Of a DNA stretch of 64,000 nt, positions 11,772 to 23,762 are shown piece by piece. The notes below the pieces were generated by a model. It did no database searches. It saw nothing but the letters and a program-made list of their open reading frames with translations, and was not told the origin of the DNA. This stretch comes from Polytrichum commune (lineage: Eukaryota > Streptophyta > Polytrichopsida > Polytrichales > Polytrichaceae). Both the position numbers and the translations under genes were made by a program. The first letter of the stretch is position 1. Every line of letters starts with the position of its first letter. Location of the stretch: positions 55,753,554 to 55,817,553 of the forward strand of contig OX485803.1 in assembly GCA_950295325.1 (NCBI GenBank), written 5' to 3'.

Positions 11772-12539
11772 TTGAAGCTTGAGCATGCAATACTCCACTC
11801 GACTTTCCACATAGATTGTACCCTATTAATTTTGATCTGTAAGGAACCCAGCGGCATGTGTGTAGCCTGCAAACTGCATGTGAGCAGAAATATTCTCAAC
11901 GATGCGACTTGTCCAAATATGGGATTATAATTGGGGCTGGCACCAGGTACCATTGCAAGTATCCTTGTTCATTCAATGAGAGGTCTGTACATTGGTACCA
12001 AGCCCATGATCATCTTATGGACTGCGAGCTGGGCGGATCTCGAAGCGTGAGATAGAAACCAATGCTCCCACGTCTTCAACTCGTCATTACTAGCACAGCT
12101 CAGGTGGGCATTATCATCACACTTGAGAAAATAATTACAGCACCCCTGGTTAGCACTAATGTTGCAAGGATGGCTAATAATTAAGTAAGCGGGCCTAAAA
12201 TGGACACTGCTAGCTCTGCACCCACTTCTGGCAGGATGGGAAACACGCAATTAACTTAGGGCGTCCTCACAGGAGCGGCCACATTTTCTCGTTATCATTG
12301 GCTTTTTAGGTTTTGTAAGGTATGGCTACATGCCTCTACCTATAGTTTTGTATAACTGTCCTCTATAAATGGTTATATTTGGAGCGGTAGTCTACTCTCT
12401 TTTATAACACATTGTTTTTGGGGTGTCCAATCTTAGATCCATGCACTGAGTTTGAATATAGATGTGTGATTACAATAAGTAATCGAATTACCCATGCTTA
12501 CCTTAGGTATTAGAGGTTCTTCACCCATGTCATATGGGT
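11772..12539. other. Gene-free stretch
   Basis: Overlapping short open frames on both strands and nothing recognisable. Confidence 0.4.
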
Positions 12540-12626
12540 TGGGGCGAACCAACCTGTACACTGGTTCCTTGGAGGCAAGGGGTTAGGCATCCAACAAGGA
12601 ACGAGTGTATGGGTTGGTTCGCCCAA
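12540..12626. repeat. Short perfect-looking hairpin (arms ~33 bp)
   Basis: The left arm (12540-12572) reads TGGGGCGAACCAACCTGTAC... and the right arm (12593-12626) is its near-complete inverse, ending GGGTTGGTTCGCCCAA. The loop is about 20 bases. Only a few mismatches interrupt the stem. It could be a small-RNA precursor, a tiny foldback element, or a chance palindrome in repeat DNA. Confidence 0.7.
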
Positions 12627-12796
12627 ATCTGTCATATGTGAGATAAGATGATAGCATTCAACCTCGGACGAAAGATTTAGGTTGGTTCACTTCTCTGATG
12701 TTGCCATTGCATGTACGAACATTCCATTCTTGCTAGAGGGAACAATTTACAATTTGATATACTCACAAACTTCCAACAACTTACCTCATATGGAGG

Positions 12797-13140
12797 CCAC
12801 ACATGTCCAAAAACGTAGGTTTCGAATCAAAGTTTGGTGGGTCGAGGTAAAAGAATGTTGACCTTGACATGTGTCTAACTTAACCTTTGGGAGCTTGGTT
12901 TCAAGGTTGGTACCTCTTTCATCGAATATAAACTTTTGTTTTCAACTCCAATCCAAAGACGGCATTTTTGCAAGGCTCAACATAAACCTCCGATTCCGAA
13001 TGGAGTTGAAAGTGGATGATTTTAATGCAAAAAAAAAGAGGGACCAACTTTGAAACCAAACTCCTCAAGGTTAGGCACATGTCAAGTGACCAACATTCTT
13101 TTACTTTGGCTTCCCAAACTCCGTTTCAAAATGTGTGTGG
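12797..13140. mobile_element. 344-bp foldback element with ~105-120-bp inverted arms
   Basis: The left arm starts CCACACATGTCC and runs to about 12919 (GGTTGGTACCTCTTT). The right arm runs from about 13036 (AAAGAGGGACCAAC) to 13140 (ATGTGTGTGG) and reads as an imperfect inverse of the left throughout, including TAAAAGAATGTTG and GACATGTG blocks. A second inner inversion (TTTCAACTCC / GGAGTTGAAA) continues the stem towards the centre. There is no coding capacity. The structure fits a foldback-type MITE; target-site duplications were not defined. Confidence 0.8.
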
Positions 13141-13179
13141 CAACTTGGGGAGATTTTGAGGCATAAACGGTCCAGATCC

Positions 13180-13335
13180 TAGTGTTTCCAATATCGGCCG
13201 GTTACATGTTGACATCTTTCGGTTTTTCTCTTATTAAGTTGAGGTGTATTCTGTAAATTCCTCTAAATCGATGGGTAGTTTTCCCAAAGTCTTAAATCGG
13301 AACCGGTTATTTCTCAAACTCATCCGGTTCATCTA
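13180..13335 (+). repeat. Dispersed repeat copy, related to 3675-3835
   Basis: Same order of CCTAGTGTTTCCAA, GGTTACATGTTGACATCTTT and CATCCGGTTCAT blocks as at 3675-3835. Confidence 0.7.
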
Positions 13336-13339
13336 TAAC

Positions 13340-16300
13340 TGGCTGTTGGTTCTTCCCCATTCATTGGTGTGTGGCCTCCCCTTCACGCATTGATAGGAAG
13401 AGGGCTCGACTGTCCCATGATTTTCTTCCGAGTGTGTGAGGATTCCCCACATAATTACTTCAGGATTTGTGCACAAGTACACAATCTGGTGTGTGGCAAG
13501 TGATTTTGTCCAAGTTATAAGTGGCATGCGGAGATTATGGGATCCATGGACCGGAGGGTTTGGGAGATATGCAAATGTGCCGCCGTATCTGCCTGCCTCA
13601 ACTCCGGCACTAGGGATTGCAAGGATAGCATTGTGCATCACTACACATAAAATCATTCTTTCAAGCATTTGAGCACAATTAGATTGCTTTGAGTTTTGTT
13701 GCGATTTGTTGGTGATTGGAAGGAGATCTTAACACTTCTTGCCATAGTTTTATGATATCCTTTGATTATTTAAGTACAAAGTTTCAAAGTGTTACTTATA
13801 GGTGTGATCAAAACCAACTTTAGGTTCTCATGTTTGAATTTTGTTCATTTTAAGCAACAATCTACCGAGGTTCCTTTTGATCAAGGGTCATAGTTAGGCG
13901 TGGTTATCATATATGCGATTTAGTGTTGGCTTTTAAAATTGATATGCCATGTCAATTAAAGTGGCCTCTACGAGTTGCCATGCAGTAGCAACAAGTGTTC
14001 CATGCCACCTGCTTTGGTTTTCATCTAGTGATTGCACGATCAATTGCGTGGGTCGATGATGAATATTATGGACAATGTTAAATAAGATGTATATTGTACT
14101 TATTGTGGTTGTAGTGGACCACTTCGATTGACCCATTGTTGGATGACAACCCTAAGAGTATTTCTACTCCTAGCAACACATCTCCCTCCAACATTACTTT
14201 GAAGGGATTTGAAACACATTAATGATTGCCTTTGCATCCCACTAAATCTACCTCAACATTGGTAAACTAAATTCAGTCACAGAATCAAAACAAAGAGGGC
14301 ATTATATTTGGATGAAGAATGTGGTGGGTCATCCATCGTGGTCAAATATCTCTCAATGCAATATATTGCTCTTTTCAAAACACCTCATGCTTATACTTAA
14401 CTTTATCACATCTTTATATGGTTACTTCATTGGTATGAATTAGCACACACACTTTATTGTCTAATAGATTTGGAGTTTATAATACTCCTTTGGTAAGATG
14501 AATGCACGGACGTGCAAACTCAATCTCATGATTCTTAAAACCAATTTAGCAAAGAATGGTGCATCATGCATAATAGGTTCACGAAGAATGATGCATCATG
14601 CATAAGATTCTCCTAATTTCTCCCCTCGACCAACTCTACCAAAATTTTGATTGACCTCTCTTAATCTTGGACCATGTCTACGGTGATTGTTTGTACATCA
14701 TCATTAATGTACAATGTTCAAAGACCAAAGAAGAACTTAATAGTGCTTGCTTTTGGCTTTGAGGTGTTGTAATGAAAGACCAAAGAAAAATCAACGTGAA
14801 GGGTAGAGGCTTATGTGTAAATACATAAATAATAACGAGAAGGCATAGAATGTGAAATGAGGAGGTGAGAAGTTGGGAATATGAAAACTACAGAGTGCAA
14901 AAAGATTTATGAAATTGGTTTGGAAGATTCATGAAGTTGCTAGAGGTAAAGGCCCACTATCATGACATAGAGGAGTGCCACATGTTAAGTTGGTTTAGAA
15001 AAGTCACTAACTAACTTAGAAGGTTCATGAAATTGGTAGAACACTCTTGTGACATTGGTTGGAAGGTTCATGAACTAGCTTGGAAATCTTCATGAAATTG
15101 AGTTTGCAACTTTGTGAAGTACTCTCACCAAAAGAATATTACAAAGGGAATTGGTATGATAGATGTTACGCCTCCACTAGTATAGTTTTATGGTCCCTAC
15201 ACTTATAATTGAAGAACAAAAGGCATTGCATCTGACCATTGCGATAGAAAATATCATGCCACCGCCTTGTTGGCAATGTTTTCCATCATGTTATGTTTTG
15301 TCATTGTAGCCACGTTGCATAGGCCAGTGGTGTTTCCATATCATTCTTGCTCAAGAAAATTGCGAAAAATCTATATGCCACCATTTGTGGACGGGGGAGT
15401 GGTTGTAGAAGCATTTGCTGACTCATATGTCGATTCTTCTAACTCATGCATGACCACATCATGTGGGAGGTTCATGGTGGTTGTCGTCTACGCTAGTGCG
15501 TGTAATGGGTGCACTTCCTTCTTGGTTGCTCACCAACAACGGAGGCATAAGGTTCACAAATTATGGCCCACACATGCTCCAATTCCTGCGGTGGGTGACC
15601 GTTTTCACATTGTCTATCATTCACTTTATAGTGGTTGCCAAGCAACCATAATGTCTTATGCATTCCCAAGGCTCCCTCATTACAACCACATGTGCAAGTG
15701 CGATGCACAAGTTTGGGTGGAGGTCACTTGCGGCAATTAGGCCACGTGTGCGGTTGGCATGTGTTGCCAACCGATTGTTGCAACCACGGTGATTACGACA
15801 TGTGAACATCCATCGCAATAAACAACCTATATGTATCTATAAATTTCGGGTAATCCATGTCGTGTACATTGTCGATGTACATTGTCTTCTACATTGCATG
15901 TATTTGTGAGCATTGTAGATTGATTTGGGCGATGTGATATGATATTGGACCATTTAGTTTCGGATTATGAACCATACTTAATATTGTTGTGTGAAATTGC
16001 ATGGATATTAGCATATATATAGGATTTTCTTTACCGTAAATGCTCCATCAAGTACGACATTCATAGTCAGTGGAAAACCAAGACATGCTGTAAATTAATC
16101 ATGTTGGTATTATTCTAATAATGCCCTCAAATTTTGCACCTATACACATATGTAGTGGTTGGGGTTGGCATTCATTCCATTATAATGCCTTCCAATGCTT
16201 TAGCAACACCAAGCATGGATCCCAACCACAACCTCATTTCCCATTTGCAATCGTAAGGGCTTTCCAATATCATTTTGCAGCCTTTTATTTTTCTCCTTCT

Positions 16301-16975
16301 CCAAGTTGTTCATATCACATGCATACTTTTGTGTCACTTTTCTTTGAATGTCTTCCCAATCATAAGTTATATTGATTGTGGCTTGACATTGTGAGGGGAT
16401 TGTCCTTGCAAATTACATAGTCTAAACTCTTATTGACTCTAGAAGCTCCCATTCTAATATCACATTCAACATATTGGGAATTGCATGCAACATGCTTGCA
16501 ATCCCATTAGGCCTTCCCATACTTATGACCTATTTCAAAATTATTTTACACATGTGTTTGCTACCCCACACACATGTTATTTCCCTATCTCCTCATACTC
16601 CGCACGCACAACCACATTTTCCATGGGGATGATGTACTCCAAGGCCCATAGAGTGTACATGTTCACAACATGGAAACGTTTGTATATGGACTCTGGCTCG
16701 TTGGGCCACTGCAGAGGTGTTTGTGAGTGGTATGTCTCCATGACCCACACATGGTACCCACCTTTGCAACCAACATATTGTGGAAATTTTGTAGTGTTGG
16801 TCTCTCAATTAACTTATCCACCACCACCTTCACGCATCTATGTGTTACTCCACAAGGTATACAAGTTGCTCCAACTCAAAGGTCTGCAAATGATCTCACT
16901 TCTCACTTTACAAAAAAATCCTCTCCATATCTCAAAATTTCCTTCACTACAACATGCATATCCCATTCCTTATTG
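13340..16975. other. Gene-poor AT-rich stretch
   Basis: No gene recognised. It includes a duplicated 20-mer AAGAATGNTGCATCATGCAT (14552-14572 and 14584-14604). A run of loosely repeated TTGG...GGTTCATGAAATTGG phrases spans 14880-15120. Open frames near 15.3-15.7 and 16.5-17.0 kb overlap on both strands and lack motifs. Confidence 0.4.
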
Positions 16976-17039
16976 CAATATTTAAACGGCTTCCAATATG
17001 TTGCAATTGTCTATTTGCTTCTATTCCTTACCCACCCAC

Positions 17040-17379
17040 AAATCCCTTGAATGACATTTGTGTGCCCAATTCCATAGAGACTATTTCAGAAAAAATCAAC
17101 TCACTCACTTGTTGTGTGCCACCTTTAGAATGTTCCCCTTCCACAAATCTTGTGCCGTAACATCCTATAGTATTTTTGTATTCTTTGATGGCATTCCAAT
17201 TGGTTCTTTGCTCTCCCCTTCCTCCTTTGTGCTTTCAGTTGTGCTTGTGTTTTTTTTAATTGCGTCAGTTTTCTTGCGCTTCTTGGCAGTCTTATGCCTA
17301 ATTGTTTTTTCCTCTCCTCTTTATCGCATACACAAATACTATTGTAGCTTTCAATGCCTACTGAATTCAGTGAAGACAT
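17040..17379 (-). pseudogene. Possible decayed coding fragment, unrecognised
   Basis: On the minus strand a frame open from about 17379 to 17125 encodes a strongly basic peptide (ARKLTQLKKTQAQLKAQRRK). Coding-like sequence continues in a second frame from about 17160 to 17045 (SELIFSEIVSMELGTQMSFK) before a stop. The composition resembles the charged regions of CACTA-associated proteins, and the fragment sits head-to-head with the DUF4216 ORF at 17354. The family is not recognised; chance is a real alternative. Confidence 0.2.
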
Positions 17380-18184
17380 GAGACGTCAACACCGGGGTAG
17401 GAGATTGGAGTACCCAAGCAACATGCAAGAGGAGGCCTTCACAACCTGGTTTCATGTTGTAGTGCAAGATGACATCAACGAAGGGATTGATGTATCCATG
17501 GATGTTCAAGCATTGCTAATGCCACCTTCAAGGAATGCCAAGTCCTACAAGTCAATGTATGCGTACGGCAACCACATCAGGGTTCGCAACGTAGAATCAA
17601 ACATGAATACGTGTGATAGTGGTGTGGCAGCTACCTTTTTGCAAGCATGTCATGCGAGCAACAATGATCGAAATGTGCGGACAACAAATTTAGAATACAT
17701 AGGATGGGTGGAAGAAATAATAGGGGTAGACTATGGAGAGTTTGAGCTAATAGTTTTGTATTGCACATGGGTGAGAGCTAACCTTCAGGGCGCTGGAGCA
17801 ACAATGAAACGTGACGACTACGGTTTCACGTTAGTCAAATTCGATCTTGTTATCCCGTATTCAGCAGACTCCTTTGCATTTCCCCTCCATGTGCAACAAG
17901 TCTTTTTTGTGGACGATGTAGAGAATCCCGAATGGAAAGTTGTGCTGCGGAAAGAAGCTCGAGGTGCAAGAGTGGCATCTACAGCTGAGAGGAGACTTGA
18001 AACGCTCAGTTTAGTTCTAGGCAGAGATGAAGACTGCCGTGGATTGAGATCTAATATTTTAAACGACGATGTACAACCTCGTGCACTTGTGCTAGAAGAC
18101 TGCACAGTACTAGAAGCTGAGGATGTTCATGTAGCAATGCAAGAAAGAGAGGAAGAGCCAGAGTTCAATGAAGACATATTATAG
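17354..18184 (+). CDS. CACTA-transposon protein with DUF4216-like domain
   Basis: The 276-residue ORF has no internal stop. It carries the block typical of the C-terminal part of CACTA/EnSpm transposase polyproteins: an opening YAYGNHIRVRN segment, CDSGVAATFLQA, EYIGWVEEIIGVDYGEFELI, then a conserved FPLHVQQVFFVDDVENPEWK motif followed by VVLRK. The homologous minus-strand protein at 43905-44462 shares FPLHVQQVFF and WKVVL. In relatives this domain lies downstream of the Tnp2 nuclease; here no Tnp2 homology was found upstream in 13.3-17.3 kb. The stop codon lies about 250 bp before a CACTA terminus, which fits the usual 3' position. Residues 200-276 are acidic and low in recognisable motifs. 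Confidence 0.75.
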   Translation: MPTEFSEDMRRQHRGRRLEYPSNMQEEAFTTWFHVVVQDDINEGIDVSMDVQALLMPPSRNAKSYKSMYAYGNHIRVRNVESNMNTCDSGVAATFLQACHASNNDRNVRTTNLEYIGWVEEIIGVDYGEFELIVLYCTWVRANLQGAGATMKRDDYGFTLVKFDLVIPYSADSFAFPLHVQQVFFVDDVENPEWKVVLRKEARGARVASTAERRLETLSLVLGRDEDCRGLRSNILNDDVQPRALVLEDCTVLEAEDVHVAMQEREEEPEFNEDIL

Positions 18185-18431
18185 TGTGGTCTTTTGAGAC
18201 GTCGCCATCTGTAGTCAACGTTGACTAAAACTAGTCAAATTGGTCACCATGGTTGTTCCCAATGAGTAAAATTGTGTTCTCGAAGCTGTTCCCGTCGAGG
18301 TCCTCTTATTTTTTACTACAACTTGACTAGGAGTCTTATGGGAATCTTTTTTGACTAGTTGTAGTCATTTGACTAGTTAGTCAAGTTCGGTCAAGTTGCT
18401 GTAGTCAAAAAAACATGTTTTTGGCATAGTG
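18185..18431 (+). mobile_element. CACTA (EnSpm) element 3' terminus with subterminal repeats
   Basis: Read from the right, the end begins CACTATGCCAAAAACATG, the diagnostic CACTA start, at 18431. Just inside it, from about 18200 to 18416, TTGACTA/TAGTCAA words occur at least eight times in both orientations, as expected of transposase-binding subterminal repeats. The three bases outside are AAA. No matching left CACTA end was found in the window, so the element is truncated or its left end is too diverged to see. Confidence 0.75.
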
Positions 18432-18827
18432 AAACGGCATGGCTAGCACACATAAATTGACACTTATCATTCAATTTTTGGGGTAGGAATTATCCATTCT
18501 TGAAATTTTTGCTAGTGATAATTCAATAAAAAAGAAGATTAATGAACTAAGGGGTTGAACACTTTTGACTATTGGCAAGAGATGGTAGGATTTCTGGTTG
18601 AAGGCCATAGACATGTGAGCAATGTGGAGGAGTGATTAGAATCAAGTATGAACAAATACATCCTTTGGGGGTGGAGATCCTTGCTCCCCTCCCCCTTACA
18701 TGTTTTGGTAGGTCATGATAATGGAGAGTCAAGAGAGACTTAGGAAGTCTATGAACTAGGAATTCCTCTTGGGAAAAGAGTGGATATTTTTGGTGATATA
18801 CCTTTGTTTAAGTACCATTATTTGAAA

Positions 18828-20775
18828 TCACATGCAAGGCTCACAATCCCACATGTCAAGCTTTTTCAAACATGTCAAGGTTCCAAATCCTCTTGGCACA
18901 TACTCTAAACCTCGACATTTTTAACAATCAAGTTCTTCCAAGCCTATTAGGTTGTTCAATCCAAGGAAACACTTGCAAAGCCTCACACTCCCACATTAAA
19001 AATTCTTTTAAAGATATCAACGTTTCAACTCCTTCCGGCACGTGTTTCAAAGCTTGGCATTTCAGAAGTTGGAGTTCCTCCAAGACTATGAGGTAGTTCC
19101 ATCTAGAGGGAAACACTTCCAAAGCCTCACACTCGCGCTCCTTAAGTTTCTTCAAACATGTCAACATTCCAAATCTTTCCGGCAAGTGTTTCAAACCTTG
19201 AATTTTTTAGCAATCAAGACCCTCCAAGTCTATGAGCTTGCTCAATCTAGAGCGAAACACTTCCAAAGCCTCACACTCCGACATAATAAGTTTTTTCAAA
19301 CACGTCAACGTTCGGAATCCTTCCGGCAAATGCTTCAAAGCTCGACATTTACAAAAATTGAGTTCTTCCAATGCTATGAGGTTGTTCAATCCAGAGGGAA
19401 ACACTTCCAAAGCCTCACACTCCGACATGTTAAGCTTTTTCAAACAAGTCAACGTTCCAAATCCTTCCGGCACGTGTTTCAAAGCTCGACACTTATGAAA
19501 AGAAAGTTCCTCCAAGGCTATAAGGTTGTTCAATCCAGAGGGAAACACTTCCAAAGCCTCACATCCCTGTATTAAAAGTTTTTTCAAACATGTTAACATT
19601 CCAAATCCTTCCGGCACGTGTTTCAAAGCTCGACATTCAGAAAAGTTGAGTTCCTCCAAGGCTATGAGGTAGCTCAATCCACAAGGAAACACTTCCAAGG
19701 CCTCACATCCCCACATGATAAGTTTTCTCAAACATGACAACATTCCAAATCCTTCGGGTATGTGTTTCAAAGCTGGACATTGATAAAACCAGAGTTCCTC
19801 CAAGGCTATAAGGTTCCTTAATCCAGAGAGAAACACTTCCAAAGCTTCGCATCCACACATGAAAAGTTTTTTCAAACAGGTCAACGTTCCAAATCCTTCC
19901 AAAACGTGTTTCAAAACTCGACATTTAGAAAACTCAAGTTCCTCCAAGGCAATGAGGTTGCTCAATCCACATGGAAACACTTCCAAAGCCTCACACTCCG
20001 CCATGATAAGCTTTTTCAAACATGTCAACATTCCAAATCCTTCCAACACGTGTTTCAAAGCTCGACATTCAGAAAACCATAGTTCCTCCAAGACAATAAG
20101 GTTATTCAATCCAGAGGGAAACTCTTCCAAAACCTCAGATCCGCACATGATAAGTTTTGTCAAACATGTTAACATTCTAAATCCTTCCGGCACGTGTTTC
20201 AAAGCTCGACATTCAGGAAACTCGAGTTCTTCCAAGCCTATGAGGCTGCTCAATCCAAAGGGAAATACTTCCAAAGCCTGACATCCCCACATGATAAGTT
20301 TTTTCAAACATGTTAACATTCCAAATCCTTCCGGCACGTGTTTCAAAGCTCTACATTCAAAAAAATTAAGTTCTTCCAAGGCTATGAGGTTGTTCACTCC
20401 AGAGGGAAACACTTCCAAAGCCTTACACTCCGACATGTTAAGTTTTTTCAAACATGTCAACATTCCAAAACCTTCCGCCATGTGTTTCAAAACTCGACAT
20501 TATGAGAAATCGAGTTCCTCCAAGGCTACGAGGTTGCTCAATCCCCAAGGAAACACTTCCAATGCCTCACAATCAACCATTTTAGAGTTGCTCCTCCCGC
20601 ACTCCATGTATGCCTTCCACGTTTGTGTCATGTCCTTTGTCAATCTCAAAGTCCCTCCCTCATGTGTGGAAAAACACTTGTCCCTCCCCCATGCAAAGTA
20701 AGGTGTCTTGTGATTGTGTCTTACACCGTCCAATACAAAACTCATGAGCGGGATCAATATGAAGGTTGGGATCAT
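18828..20775 (-). pseudogene. Leucine-rich-repeat gene made of 144-bp tandem units, broken
   Basis: From the ATG at 20775 a 5' segment of about 60 residues leads into an LRR array. The repeat unit is 48 residues and consists of two 24-residue LRRs of the form LTCLKKLxMxxCEALEVFP and LIALEELxFxxCRALKHVPE. I count about twelve units plus a partial one. Lesions seen are TAA at 20500-20502 (where other units have Glu), TAA at 19207-19209, a 2-bp deletion near 18961 relative to sibling units, and TAA at 18921-18923 in the restored frame. LRRs of this kind occur in plant NBS-LRR and LRR-only proteins and mediate recognition; no NB-ARC or TIR domain is visible upstream. The leading exons could lie elsewhere or be lost. 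Confidence 0.8.
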
Positions 20776-23762
20776 TGACTAGAATGCGACCTCAATGCTA
20801 GTCTAGAGAGGAAACAATGTTCCAAGAATAATTGTGTGCATGCATATACACATCCAAACAAAAAACTTGTTGCACATGCTCAAGCCCCACATGGCATGGG
20901 GTCCTTACAAATGGGTGTCCTACTCTTTGACACTAGCAACAACCTTTCTACACAATCCTCTTCTCCATCTTTAAAAATGTATGCCGCCCTACACGTGATG
21001 GGTGGCAACCGCCGTAGAATCGTTATTATGCATGGGAAATGTAGTAGTTTGTCTCTTGCATCCTTTCATTGACAGCATTGTGCATATGGCTAGTTGTTCA
21101 TGTTCCTCAACACCCACAACTCCACTATGCTAAACATATGAAAGGGTGCATAAAGTATATGCATATGGAACCAACCCTGCAAAATACATGATTCACTAAA
21201 TAAACTATACGTGTTTGTGTATTGTTGTACAACAAAGTACCTTGCATATTGGATGTGGTATATCTAATGATCATGAAGGTATGTGCCCTCAAGACCTTCC
21301 TCTCTCATATCTTCCAATGTTGTGCGCAAACTAGCACCTTCCATGGTTGAGTTCACAATGTGCAACCACAACCTAACACACACTCTCAAACTCCTTAGAT
21401 CCTACAAGTACTAAAATAACAAATTGGGTTTTTGTTTACTGATATGAACATGCATGAGGATACGAGGAAACATGTTGTTAAATACAATGCTATTTGGCAA
21501 TCCATGTACGAGACATCCATGTTGTGCGCCTTTCAATCTACAACATTGTTTGCATTGCCCCAACATGCTTAAAGGAGGCATCAAACTTACTTGCAATTGC
21601 GAATCAACAATGTTTTTCTCTCAACGCACTCATAGGTTACAAGACCCACCTAGGTGCACTTATTTTTCAATAATTTAGCCAATGGGATTAACACATGTGT
21701 CAAAAGTATGTGCATTTACATGGGCCATCATAGGGTGCTTTGTGCACCCAAAGTGGATGGCAACCTCCTCAATGTAGGTGTGGATTTTATTTGCGATTGT
21801 AGGATCGACCATGTTTTTCTCTCAATGCACATAGGTTATAGGGCATATATTATGCAATAAAGAATGTGCACATGTGTGAGAAATATGCACATTCACATGG
21901 GCCATCCTAGGGTTTTCTATGCATCCGAAGTAGATGGTGACATACAAAACACCAAAAAGGAAGGCTAAGGTGTGTGGCGTGCGTAGACAACACCATAAAG
22001 TTGCAAATTGCAAGGCTTCATTGGAGAGATGTTGGTTGTTGTTGGACAATAATGATACCTCATATAGAAAATGTAAAGGGCCATGGATTGTTTCCCTCTT
22101 GCATCTAAGGAATGTGTTTGACAATTTTGCAATTGCGATTCCCACTATGACAACAACATACAAACAATTGAAGTTGTTAAAGCACAAAAATGATGCATAA
22201 TGGGTTTTGAATGGAAGTCCGATCATCGCATGGTTGTCACCGCGAAATCTATTCCAACCTACCATTCCTTGCACATGTGCCCATTGGCTGTAATATCACC
22301 CAAACAATGAAGAATTGTTGCTCAAGGACCTTGCCTGATGAATCTACTTTATAAATTAAGGCTATGGCCATCCCGAACGGATGCGAGATATCGTGGATTT
22401 GATAACCCACTTGCGATGTGGCCGGAGGCACGGTGGTGCCCATGTGGAGGACATATATTGGGACGTACTTACGTAGGAATGTATTGTGCAATATTGTATT
22501 AGCAATAGTGGATGCGGTTGAAGGTAATGAACATATGTGAAAGAGAAACCATTATTATTATTAATTTATTGGGGGGGCCACTTTGACGTGGTAGGAGAAA
22601 ACACAATCCATAGCTATGTAAAACATGTTGTAAGGAAAATGAACATCAAAGATGACATTGGATACGGATTCTCAATATATGCATAGGATGTGAAGTGAAG
22701 GTGTTTGAATGCAGTGTTGGAGTCGGGGGCCTCAATGTAAGTGTACACACCAATTGTTATTTTTATTTTTTTAAAAACCTTAAAAATTGCAGCAGTTAGC
22801 ATATTTAGTGCATAAGCCTTGGAGACTGACTGGAAACTGGACATAAAAAGACATAGTTATTCTATGTTGGTGGTTACATTGTGTGTCCAAATAGTGCAAC
22901 GAAAGTAACATTTGTGATGTTTCTTGTGTTGAGTGGAATGCAATTGGAGTGCATGTTCAGGAATGTGGCCATGGGCAATGATAAACATGTAATGCATGTT
23001 CAATGAGTACAAATGTTGTTATGCCTTGTAGCATGTTTGCACTTGAGTACACCAAATTGTGTAGCATAGAAAGATTTTGCAAGCAATTCATACATTGGTA
23101 TTGCCGATGAACATGAACAGTATGCATTAACCGCTTGCAATGTAAACAATTATCATGAACCACAACATTGTATATGCTTGAAGAGCATTGGGTAAACACA
23201 TGAGGCAACCATATGCCACACCATCACAAACTTTAGATGGTGAAGAATGATGGCAAGCATCCTTGGAGAGCATTCACCGATAATCGGCATGTTGTGGACG
23301 TTTGACATTGCCATAGTTGCTTCAAATGGGTGGATGTATAACGTGGAACTCCGTTTTGGGGATGGGCGCGTATACGTCACCCAAAATAAGGTACGATATT
23401 CATATTGCCATCACACATCAACTGTGGCCATGATGATAGTCAAGTTGCCCACCACCTTGGGATGGGAAAATACCATCATGTTGGACTCTGGTTCTTATTT
23501 TATGCAGTGGCAAGTTTCACCTATGCATGCAATTTTTTTTTGCAATGGGTACTTCCAAATCATGTTGCCCGTTGGCACTATTCACCACCTCGCACCCCAC
23601 ATGTACTCAATGAAGGATAATTCACATTATATTTATGGAAGCTCAAATCTCATGGGGGATTGGCCTTTGATTTTGGTTGCATAGAGCAGTTACTATACCC
23701 ACCGTGTTGCAACAGCCAATTGCATGTGGTTGTTGTGCACATGATTTCTTCTAGTGAGTTAA
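20776..23762. other. Gene-free stretch
   Basis: No recognisable coding region on either strand. Open frames of 80-150 codons occur on both strands in overlapping pairs and are not called. Confidence 0.4.
21598..21945 (+). repeat. Two-copy tandem duplication, unit ~190 bp
   Basis: ATGTTTTTCTCTCAACGCAC (about 21610) recurs as ATGTTTTTCTCTCAATGCAC (about 21810). The following ACATGGGCCATCATAGGG recurs as ACATGGGCCATCCTAGGG. The copies are adjacent and in the same orientation. Confidence 0.75.

Noticed and set aside
15267-15740. 157-codon open frame, Cys/Val rich
   Set aside because: No recognisable domain, overlapped by several antisense frames; coding bias not convincing.
16485-16985. 166-codon open frame on the plus strand
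   Set aside because: Low-complexity His/Tyr/Pro-rich translation typical of non-coding AT-rich DNA; antisense frames equally open.
19042-20701. Several open frames on the plus strand across the LRR array
   Set aside because: They are antisense shadows of the 144-bp LRR units and repeat with the same period.
23247-23684. 145-codon open frame near 23.5 kb
   Set aside because: No domain recognised; overlapping frames on both strands; AT-rich repeat-like context.
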